This document shows positions 32,363 to 43,300 of a DNA stretch of 64,000 nucleotides, piece after piece. Location of the stretch: contig NC_085862.1 of the NCBI RefSeq assembly GCF_034702125.1, positions 11,522,238 to 11,586,237 of the forward strand. Direction: 5' to 3'. The notes under the pieces are model-generated. The model worked only from the letters and a program-made list of their open reading frames with translations. It searched no databases and had not been told where the DNA came from. Both the position numbers and the translations under genes were made by a program. This stretch comes from Engraulis encrasicolus. Taxonomy: Eukaryota; Chordata; Actinopteri; Clupeiformes; Engraulidae. How positions within the stretch are numbered: the stretch's first letter is position 1; each line of letters begins with the position of its first letter.

Positions 32363-33056
32363 CGGAATAGCGACATGTCGGAATAGCGACATGTCGGAAT
32401 AGCGCCACGTAACCGTTGATATCTCTCTTGCAAGCACATGGCAGAAGGTGACAAGCTCCGTACAACAATCGGAGCTCTGAAACATCTTGAGAGTCCATAT
32501 CCAAACAAGGGTGTGGGGACAGGCAGTCATCGCTCAGCAGGTTACACAGTTGGATCCCCTGGAAAATGGCTACTTTAGACACTCAGAAAACCTACCACCA
32601 CTGAGGTCCTTCCAGCTCCAAAAGCCATTGTTGAGATGGTGAGATGTCAGTGCAAATCAGACTGTTCTTCTTCTAGGTGCTCTTGCAGAACAAGGAACTT
32701 AGCCTGTACAGATCTCTGTCAGTGTGGCAGTCACTGCCACAGACGAGGACTAGTCTCAATATATCACGTACGAAAGTGACATTGATGATGATGCCGATGA
32801 GGTGTCAAAAGACTGTCAAAAGAGCTTGATCCTTCCTATGTGAAACGTTCCATTACACTGACCATGTGTACATGTCTGTAAAACAATCAATCAAAGAAGA
32901 AATCCATTTTGTTAAGACCTATCAAATTTATTGTGGTGCCATTGGATTCCTTGTCCTTGAAAATGTAGGTTTAGGAGTTACAATCAGTGTTCTAGCTTAT
33001 TCAGAAGCTGAGAAATGTCAAAATGTAGGTTTTTCGGACATCATTTTTAAAAATCC

Positions 33057-33070
33057 AAGATGGCCGCCAT
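33057..33070 (+). promoter_or_regulatory. YY1-like site upstream of SIRT7
   Basis: AAGATGGCCGCCAT, a close match to the YY1 core, 256 bases upstream of the SIRT7 ATG. YY1 sites are common just downstream of TATA-less housekeeping starts. No TATA box is evident. Similar 'CAAGATGGC' words occur in repeats elsewhere in the window, so chance is possible. Confidence 0.35.
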
Positions 33071-33325
33071 GCAGACACCTGTGCAAATGGAAACATTGTT
33101 TTTTCTGATTGCTTATACAATATACTTTTCAAAAATATATAGTTTTCCAAATCTCCAACAAAATCCAGCAAAAATACACAATGAACCTGACTATGTAAGA
33201 CTGAATCTTCTCCCTGTATTATAAATCCTCTGGTGGGACCATCCCTACCTATAGAGAGCGCTCTCGTCCACAGTTGGTAGCCTACACACAGCACTGACTG
33301 CGCTTCAATCTATGGTCAAACCAAC

Positions 33326-34372
33326 ATGGAGGAACCCACTGAGAGCCGATGTTTATGTCGAGACGAAAGAAAAGCACTAGAAAAGGCTAAAATTATACAA
33401 CGAGAAAATCGGAGGAAGTCGTTCAAAATGGTAAGGCATAACAGAATGTAAAGGGGCATCTATGAAAGATACCCAACAATTTACAGAACATGCATCAAAT
33501 ACGTACCTCTCACATAGAGGTAGGTATTAGATGCATTTTCTGTAACTTTCATGTCTGTCCATGAATCAAACAACTTATTATGGCCTGATTTATTTCTGGA
33601 TAGCAGCAACACTTTGCGTTCTACGATAGCTGCTTGGTCACTTCTGAAAAGATTGCCGTGTAGCTCCAGTTGTAGTAGGTGTAGGCTAGTGTAGTGTGCC
33701 CCATGTTTTGTTCCCCCCCCCCCCCCCCCCCCCCCTTTTCAAGTGAATAGCGAGCGTTGTTCAGACTGTTGTATCCTACCCTGATCCTATAACAAAAGTT
33801 TAACCATTCCGACATTGCGTTTTATTGCAGGAACCGTCTGTCAAAGATCTCAGATCCTACCTTTAAGGGCATTTGGACCGTGACAACATGATACACTGAT
33901 CTTGTAATTAAGCTGTCACTCACTCACTCGCTCGTGTCGCAACATTGTTGCAAATGTCAAGTTAGAACATTGTTCAAGCGCCTCTAAGCACTTGCAGCAA
34001 TGTTTAAATAGCTCGGAATGACAATCAAATACTGTCGGAATGGCGGTTGCCCCCCGGTTAGCCCAACACGATTGTGCCCATTATTTACAAATGGGTACAC
34101 GTCAGGGAGCAGTGTAGAAAACCATAGTTGTAAAATCTGACCCTGGTGTGTGGAGTCTTACAAAGTCCCACAAACATATCTCAAACAAATCAGCCACAAG
34201 TGAATTGACACATCGTTTGACATTTTCCGCTCAGATATCAGAAATCTTGAAGAAGGATGATGGAGAACGCACAGAGAAAGAGCTGGCAGCCTTACAGCAG
34301 AATCAAGACATTGCTGAAGAATTATGCAAAAGGAAAATACAGAGGACTGTACTGAAGAGGAAGCAAGAAGAG
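33326..34372 (+). CDS. sirt7: SIRT7 exons 1-2, basic N-terminal extension
   Basis: Exon 1 (35 codons) begins [20 protein letters not shown]. Exon 2 (34235-34372) begins [20 protein letters not shown] and ends [11 protein letters not shown]. Together they form the helical, basic segment before the catalytic domain that in SIRT7 serves in nuclear targeting and nucleosome contact (family knowledge). The frame is open upstream of exon 2, but the CAG at 34232-34234 gives matching phase. Confidence 0.93.
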
Positions 34373-37300
34373 GTTTGATACTTTTGTGTCAGTTTCGATA
34401 TGTTTAATAAAGTGTGTTGAGTGTCCTTTTAGAATAATATAATCAGCCTGTTATTTCTTTTTCAATTTTGTTTCTGTTTATTGTTTCTGTTAGTCTTAAG
34501 GCTCTCTAGGTGGATGTCATTCCAACTCTACTTAACTATGCTTTCATGTTTATTTGGCCTCCTCTTCAATCATATGCAAGGCCTGGGTTCAAAGAAGCCC
34601 ATGATTTTTCTTCACATTTTTCCACCCTTGATCTTGAACCTTGGCCAATGCAACAGTGCACATTTCTAGCACTTTAGCTGATCCTGTTCCTCGTGTGCCC
34701 TGCCAGTAATGAGGTTTTCCACATTTCTTGTTTGTGATGTTTTGGTTTTTCCTTTCATTTAGATGTACGACAGCACAGAAGAACTGCAACTGAAAGTGAA
34801 GCAGCTTGCCGAGGCGATGCAGATGTCTAAAAGCCTGGTCATCTACACTGGTGCCGGGATCAGCACGGTAGGAACCTAGATGGATTACCGGGCTAACACA
34901 CCGGCGGCCACTAGGGATGTCAATAAAATCGAAATGTATCGATGTATCGGAAGTATCAGCCGGCGATTTAATCGAATCACATCGCATAGTATCGTGGGGC
35001 ATTCTTAAGAATCGAAAAGAATTGAATCGCTGGCCCCTGTGCAATGCCCTAGCTCCATAACACAATAGTAGTGGACAAGTAATTGGAAAAAAACGAATCG
35101 AACCGAATCGCATCGTGGGGATTTCTTAAGTATCGAAAAAAATTCGAATCCCTGATTTAAGAAATGGATATCGTATCGTCATGAAGGCTGTGATTTACAC
35201 CCCTAGCGGCCACACGATTAAGCGAGGACTGTGCAGCAATAGAGTGATACCAGTGATGGAAGCGACGCAGCCATAAACGGTACTTCTGTCTGTGATGTGT
35301 TCTTCAGGCGGCATCAATCCCAGACTACAGAGGGCCGGACGGAGTGTGGACAAGATTGAAGAGGGGGCTCCCAGTCAGGTAAATATGAAGGACCGTTTTG
35401 GTGTAAAATCTTTTTCGTATAATAACTATTACATCATGATCAAAACGTAGGGGAAGATCATTCGAACTCCGCCCGCCCAATGCAAAGGAGTGTCCCCTCC
35501 TTCTCTTTTTGTGGAATTTGGTGACTGCTTGCATAAGATGTGTGCCACCGCCATCTACAGCAGTGATTCCCAACCAGGGGTACGTGTACCACTAGGGGTA
35601 CGTGTACCACTAGGGGTATGCGAACACACTGCAGGGGGTACTTGGAAGGTTGTTATTATTATAACAAATGTATGGAGCACTCACATCAGGACAGAGAAAG
35701 CGATATAGAACATGAATTAGGGGGTACTCATGGCAGTGTACGCGAGACAAAAAAGGTTGGGAAACACTGATCTACAGTACAGTGCCTGTTTTCAATTTTT
35801 AAAAAAAAATATGGTCTTCTGTCTCCAGAGCACTAGCCTTCCAGCTTTCAAGTCTCTCTGAGCACTAAAAACGCATTTGGTGGACACAAGGCCTTATGCC
35901 GTGTCCAGACCAAGAGCGAACTACGCTGCCTGGTAGCGTGGGTAGCAGAAGAAGTTTCGCCTTGAATTCGCTGTATTTGCTCGATGCGCAGCATTGACAT
36001 GTTTGATTCAGCTAATCACATAACGGCTCTGGCTTGACAGCCTGGGACATTCGGAGATATGAAAGTTCCGATTGGTTTTCGCCGAACAGCGTCAGAGCGA
36101 ATTCGCCTGCGATTAGATTTAATTTAATCGTCAAAATTCGCTCCTGGTCTGTACACGGCATTATGGTGTTTTTCTTCTTTACGGTCACTCACTACTGTTT
36201 TGTTTTCACAGCGTCACTGATTTGAGTCAAGCTGAGCCCACTTTTACACACATGTGCATCAAGATGCTGCATGAGGAAAAGCTGGTAGGTGGACCATATA
36301 CTTTATTTAGTACACTATGCCAATACTTTTACTTTGTAAAATGCACCAAAAAGTCAGTTGTTATTTATTAATTCATCACTTTATTGTTATTAGTTCATCA
36401 CTGTTACTTGACCTGTCTCACACTTACATGTCAGTCTGTGAATGTCAGTGCTGTGTAGGTCTATGTCCTAGCGTGGTATACGGAGATAAACATAATTTCA
36501 TTTTCCTTTTATGACCTGTGCATTTGAAGAAAGTGGCAATAAACACTGACTTGACTTTGCTTGAGCAAGACCTTCGATGTCTGTAACCAAAGGAATACGA
36601 GTCGGTTCTTTTACGATCTCTCTCCATCAACATGGCACTTTCGCTCTTCTCAGGTTCAGCATGTAGTCTCTCAAAACTGTGATGGGCTCCACCTAAGAAG
36701 TGGATTTCCAAGGCAGAATCTCTCTGAGTTGCATGGGAATATGTTTATAGAGGTAAGATTAACATTCTTCGGTTACATTCAACATTTTGGCACTATGCAG
36801 CCCATCTTTGTCCATTGAAATGCATGTTTAGTAGTTTGTTTGTTTAATAGTCTGCTGTTTGACCATTTGGCCATATCATGCATCCATCATTTTTACTGCT
36901 CATTTGTAGTCTCTTAGCTTTTGGACAGTTTTCACTGTTTTTTAAATGTAAATGAAACTTGTTTACTTCCTATCAGTGATGCGCAACCTTGATTCATTAG
37001 TTACAGTCCAGTCCCACATATCCCATGTCATGGGTGAGCGGTTAGGGCGTCAGACTTGCATCCAAGAGGTTGCCGGTTCGACTCCCGACCCGCCAGGTTG
37101 GTGGGGGGAGTAATCAACCAGTGCTCTCCCCCATCCTCCTCCATGACTGAGGTACCCTGAGCATGGTACCGTCCCACAGCACTGCTCCCCATGGGGCGCC
37201 ACTGAGGGCTGCCCCCTTGCACGGGTGAGGCATAAATGCAATTTCGTTGTGTGCAGTGTGCAGTGTTCACTTGTGTGCTGTGGAGTGCTGTGTAGGGGTG

Positions 37301-40300
37301 GGCGATATGACGATATTATATCGTGAATCGCGATATTGAGTAAAATATCGTCTCGAATCTGCCAAAGTGGAGAAATCGTATAGATCGTCTTGCAGTGAGG
37401 ATGTTTATTATCAGTATCAGAGTGATGTTTTCTCACTTGTGTTGTTGTCTTCACTTTATTCTTTACATTATTGTATTCCAATTGTACACTTTATGAGGGT
37501 ATCATCAGTGTGTTAACATTTTATTGACTGCAAATTACAAATTGCAAGTATATGAAAGTTGTTTTTTGTTGTTTTTATTTTTTGGATGGAAGATCGTGAT
37601 AAAAAATCAAAATCGCGATTCCATGTTAAAAAATCGTGTTACAACATTTTTACCATATCGCCCACCCCTAGTGCTGTGTCACAATGACAATGGGAGTTGG
37701 AGTTTCCCAATGGGCTTTCACTTTCTTTCACTTTCAAGTGTGACCTAATTTACCCATCCAATTCAATTAAGTGATCGTCTGGCTGAATGATCACCTGGGT
37801 TCATAGGACAGATAAAACAGGGTCATTTGGAATATGCAGCACTGGACTGGACTGTAACTTATGATTTCAGGTTGCCGATCACTGCTTACTGTACTCAACA
37901 GCCAGCTGCCCTGCCCCAACTTGCATTTTCCTCATACCCACCGCAGTACTATAACCCACGCCCACTAGAGTGCATTCGCATTAGATGATTGGATTATATC
38001 TATTCGGGGGAAAGTGTCCATGAACGAGTGTTAATGACTGGTCATACAGTATGTGGGTCAAAGACGTCTTTGTCATTCAGTGTTACGGACACCTTCCGCC
38101 GACTGTAACTACAAAAAAACATGATTTTTAAATTGTTTCAAGCGAATGGATGACAGCCGAGGCTTTTATGAATTTCCTGTAACAATAAATAAATAAAAAG
38201 AGTCATGTTTATTACAGTTACAGTCAGCAGAAGGCATCCGTTACACTGAATGACAATGCCATTTTGCACGTCTTTGACCCATGTGCATATCATGACAAAA
38301 CTCTTTTTGCAATAGGTGTGTACGTCCTGCACCCCGACGAGGGAATACATCCGTCTCTTTGATGTCACGGAGCGAACAGCTAAACACAGGCATGCGACCG
38401 GCCGGCAGTGTGGTGAGTGTGGAGGAGACCTGAGGGATACGATCGTTCACTTCGGGGAACGCGGCACGCTGGACTGGCCTCTCAACTGGAACGGAGCCAT
38501 AGACGCGGCGGAACACTGTGACGCCATCCTCTGTTTGGGCTCAAGCCTCAAGGCAAGATGAATATCTAAAACACATTTTTAAATGTAGTAGTACGTCCTT
38601 TTTTTACTCCCAGTATTTATTCATGTCATCTGGATTGTACACCTTATAAAATTTTAAGACTTCTGGACCTCATGTCTTGAAAACATCGTTGAAATTTCAC
38701 CAACATTTGGCCGGTTGGCTGGTGTTAATTTACAGCCCTATTATCTCAGTGGCAAATTTGAATCACAGAGCACTTTCGGCAATGAGATTTAATTTCACTT
38801 TATTTTGTTTAGGTTCTGAAGAAGTATCCTCGTCTGTGGTGTATGACTCGGCCTGCCTCGAGGAGACCACGCCTCTATATTGTCAACCTACAGGTACTGC
38901 TGCACAGTGTAGATGAGTGGAGGTGCAAAACGCACACCAGAAACAGAGGTGCTGGCAACCAGAAAATACAATTGCAGGAGGAGAGAAGTGCCGCACACTC
39001 TCAAGTTAAACTAGACTGCCTGTGCAGTCGCCTTCGACTGCTTAAGGTATATCCCCGAAACGCGACGCTTCCAGTCCCCCATCATTTCTACCACTCCCGT
39101 CCACCATTTCGTAAACGTATATGATACATACAGACGTGACATGACGTGCATAGGCTTAAAACCAAACGACTATTCAGTCCCTCCAGTTTTTCGCGATTCA
39201 GCGATCGCGTGGATTCATGCAAATTCAATGATATTCCGCATAATTTCACGATGCCGCGTAATTCCTGTAAAGCCGCATTTTTTCCCGCAAAATTTCAACA
39301 TTCTGTGGAGTTTATTGATTTATATTTTCGTCAAAAAAATAAAAATGTGACTACAATACCACCGGAGACGAAAACCAATACGAAGCATTTTTGTTAATAT
39401 GTCACTGAAACATTGAAAAATAATTGCCTGCTATTTCGGAAGTCGCGACCCTCATCTCAGCTGTTCCGCGTCTCTCCTCCCCTCCCTCACACATACACGC
39501 AGGCGTCGGTGCTGCACACTCATTACCTTTTTTTAACAGCAGTAGCCTACTTTTCAGTGCAATCCTGGGTGGAAAAAGTATTGTTGCCCATTTATCCATG
39601 ACGAAGAAGTGTATGCAGTCATGAAATAGTGGCGGTACTGTCGCACAGTAGCAAACATCTTACGTTAGGCTACATGTTTGCGGAACTTCTCCACTCTCCC
39701 CTGTCGCTTTCATGAGCATGCTACCCGACGGTCGTTGTCTGATCTTTTTTCAATGTTCGCTAATGTTTGTAATTTAAGGGTCTATGTCTATGCGTAGGCA
39801 CAAGCCTTCTGATAACAATCACTGTAGTGCCGATCGCAAAGGTTTCGGAAGTGTGGAGTTTTGCAACTTGTTTCAGTCAAGGACACCGAGATAGGAAGTG
39901 AACGGCCCTTCCACGCTTTCACTGTGTTATTGCAATAAAGTCTTGCGAATCCATGCAACCATGCACACAACCATGTCAACGAGAGCGTGTATGCCATCAC
40001 AACTTTGCATCAAGCAAATAATATGCAACAGCTTGCAATACGAGCACGAGAGAGAGAGAGAGAGAGAGAGAGACGCGTCTTCCAACAGGTGACATTGTAA
40101 CGCTTGCATACAGCCTGGCTACTGTACCCCGCGACGCTCTTCATTAGGCCTAGTGGTAGGCTATACCCACAAGTATTTTTCATAACGCGCTGTCCCGTTT
40201 TCCCCCGAAGTCGTTCTAAAATATCGACAGAGATTTATGAGTGTCGCGGCCATTATTTTTTTTTTTACACATTGGACGCACTGGCTAATAAGACGCTCTG

Positions 40301-43300
40301 ACAGCTTTTGACAATATTTTATTATTCTATTATATAGGAAGTGTGTTTCTGAATCTCTCCCTCTTTTGTCTTAAGCCTGCTTAGACTGATTGTGGTTTTC
40401 AGTTACCAAAAAAACCCAGAAAGGGATGCAAAATCTTTGCAAAAAATGAGAAAATGCCACAAAATCTTTGCAAAAAATGAGAAAATGCCGCCACAAAATC
40501 AGGCATTTTGACCGCAAAAATCACAAAATCCCAGTGCAAAATCCTGGAGGGACTGACTATTGTGAAAATGAAGCAAAAAATGGGGCAAATGGTAATACTG
40601 TTTTAATGGTTCAGTGGATATACCACATTAGGTACAGTGTAATAACCAGTGTAACAATATTTAATACAATGTAATTTTTTTACTTACATCATGTGTTTGT
40701 GCGTAAGTGGTATTACATGGTATTGCATATTGTTACACTGGTATTACACTATATTACATGGTATTGCATACTGTTACACTCGTTATTACACTGTACCTGA
40801 TATTGCATATTGTTACACTGGTATTACAATAGTATTACATGGTAATACATATTGTTACATTGGTTATTACACTGTACCTAATATGGTAGATTCACTGAAA
40901 TGGTGAACCATTAAAATAGGGTGTTACCGGGCCAATCAATCCACCCAGTCAGAAGTTATGGGCCAAATGAAAATTCCGCCATTTTGAAAGTGTTGTCTTC
41001 CAAACTCGAATCAGTTCATGAACCTACCCTAGAGCATTCACACACAAAATCTGGGACAAATCCATACACCCGGTCAGTAGTTATGGGCCAAAGAATAATT
41101 CGGCCATCTTGAATTCAGCCATCTTGAAAGTGTTGACCTCCAAACTCGAATCAGTTCATGAACCTACCCTAGAGCATTCACACACCAAATCTGGGACAAA
41201 TCCATCCACCCAGTCAGAAGTTATGGACCAAACAAAAATTCGGCCATCTTGAATTCAGCCATCTTGAAAGTGTTGACCTCCCAACTCGAAGCAGTTCATG
41301 AACCTACCCTAGAGCATTCACACACCAAATCTGGAACAAATCCATCCACCTGGTCAGAAGTTATGGACCTAACAAAAATTCGGCCATCTTGAATTCAGCC
41401 ATCTTGAAAGTGTTGACCTCCAAACTCGAATCAGTTCATGAACCTGCCCTAGAGCATTCACCCAAAAAATCTGGGACAAATCCAAACATCCGTTCAAAAG
41501 TTATCGCGTTAACACGAAAGACCTTACGCGGCGGCGGCGCACGCAAAACCATTACATCCCCGACGCTCCGCGTTTCGGGGATATAATGAACAGTTTTTAA
41601 CGTGACAACGTTTCGGCCTGTCGGCCTTCCTCAGGTCACACTTGAGAGTGTGCGGCACTTCTCTCCTCCTGCAATTGCTGCACAGTGTGCCAGTAGTTAT
41701 CTGCCTTCACAACGGATTTCTCTTTTCCGATTGGCTGATGGGGTGACCGTTCATTTCTTGGATCCAGTCAAGTGTTCATGTAAGGTAGCCGCGCATAGAA
41801 TCTTCTTTTGGAATGGTATCTAAGGGAGAACACTGTAGGAACCATGTACATGATCTATAGAAAATAATCACGTCAGCATTCCAAGCGAAGATTCTTGGCC
41901 CGGCTAAGTTTCTCGCCTGCGTAGCAACGCGTCTATCTTGCTCACTAGATTCTGGTGCATGGTTCCTACAACTTAACAGACAATAATAGATACTACAACA
42001 CTACCTTACTCTAACGACAGATAAGCAGGATAAGGGAGATAAGCGGGATTCCACATGCCGGTGCAGATATGCAGGAAGACATGGTTCATCTCAAGAGGCT
42101 ACAGTATCTTTGAAGTCCTTTTTACCTGCTTGTCCAGCACTTTGGTCAGCTGTCTCTGTTGTATTTTAAATGTGCTACATACAGTATATATACTGGATTT
42201 GGACTTGAAAATAAATTAAGTAATCAAGTTTATTTACCATCAGTAAGATATCTAGATGGTGACTCTTTTTTTTCGAAGGCGGCCACACAACAATGGCATG
42301 GAGGTTCTCTCTCTCTCTCTCACACACTTCTCAATCTTTTGAGGAGAAAAAAAAACACATTTTACAGATCAAGAACCAAAAATGTATCCTTTTGTATTCC
42401 ACTATAATGAGATGTAACAAGGAAATGTTTAAGGGCACTCCAGGCCACTCTTTGTTGTCCTCACGCCATGTTTCCAATTTGGTTTGGTTGCTTGGGTCAC
42501 TGTCCATTTAGAAGACCCATTTGCCGACAACTTTTAACAACCCGTTAACATTAACATACTGCTTGCCACCCCCATATTTCAAAGTTGGTGTAGTGTTCTC
42601 AGACTTCAGAGATTCCCGATGAAAGGAAAAAAGGGGGACATACAGTATATCACGAAAGTGAATACACCCCTCACAGTTTTGCAGATTTTTGAGTATATCT
42701 TTTCATAGGAAAGCATTACAGAAATGTAACTTTGACACAATGATTAGTGACCTTTTAACAACATATTTAACCGCTTAAATTTCTTGTTCACTCAGAAAAA
42801 AACTAAATACAGCCATTAATGTTTGAACATGTACTCACAAAAGTGAGTACACCCCAGATTAAAATCCGGTAGAGAAGGGGCTATGTTGGCTCGAATCGTC
42901 TCGAAATGAAACGAAATGAAAAGGGATAACAAGGGAGGTCATCAGTGTGCGTTTCAACCTTTCTTTGCATTGAACTTTTACATTTTGAGTCTGCATCTGG
43001 CTTAAATAGATTGGTGTGAGATTTGAATGCAATCCTATGGAGAATATCATGATCTGCTTCAGTAGTCACAGTGCATGTTGACATGTATGTTTCTTTTAGG
43101 TGTATTTCAGATTGCCAATGTTGACAGCATTCATGCATCCCCAAACCATGTCAGTCCCACTACCATGCTTGGCTTATGAGAGGATACACCTTTTTTGTAA
43201 AACTCACTTGTTTACCACCACACATGCTTGACACCATCTAAAGCAAATTTGTTTATCTTGGTCTCAAGAGAGATGAACAGACGAAGGATATGGATCACTG

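Larger units (their letters stand above)
31782..32414. mobile_element. Outer DNA transposon with 9-bp TSD and telomere-like units
   Basis: Flanked by GTTGATATC at 31773-31781 and 32415-32423. Ends contain CGCTATTCCGACA and TGTCGGAATAGCG in imperfect inverted arrangement, with GTCGGAATAGCGACAT repeated near the right end. Contains a TTAGGG array (31,821-31,856) and a nested hAT-like element (31,942-32,362). Confidence 0.7.
31541..32760 (+). pseudogene. Decayed repeat-associated ORF with HAFTGAD motif and cysteine-rich CXC-like end
   Basis: The first part (31541-31781) reads PAFHAFTGADNTGR and continues to GISIKTIPDLR. The second part (from 32415) reads CKHMAEGDKL, then LPAPKAIVEMVRCQC and nine Cys spaced 1,3,4,1,6,3,1,3. 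From memory, dispersed fish and invertebrate ORFs share this order: HALTGCDT-like, then LPAP, then a CXC-type Cys cluster. The two parts join in one frame once the insertion at 31,782-32,414 is removed, with TGA where a Trp is expected. Frameshifts follow. Function unknown. Confidence 0.6.
38969..41677. repeat. Long-range inverted repeat, 38-bp perfect arms
   Basis: Positions 38969-39006 (CAATTGCAGGAGGAGAGAAG...) and 41640-41677 are exact reverse complements, 2.6 kb apart. Further inverted similarity (TATATCCCCGAAACGCG near 39,049; CGCGTTTCGGGGATATA near 41,569) lies inside them, suggesting the ends of one composite element. Confidence 0.8.

Noticed and set aside
32166..32582. 138-codon minus-strand frame
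   Set aside because: Spans the nested hAT-like element and the antisense of the decayed CXC-like ORF.
34589..35113. 174-codon minus-strand frame
   Set aside because: Antisense to SIRT7 exon 3 and a hAT-like MITE; composition reflects GATTCGAT-type repeats.
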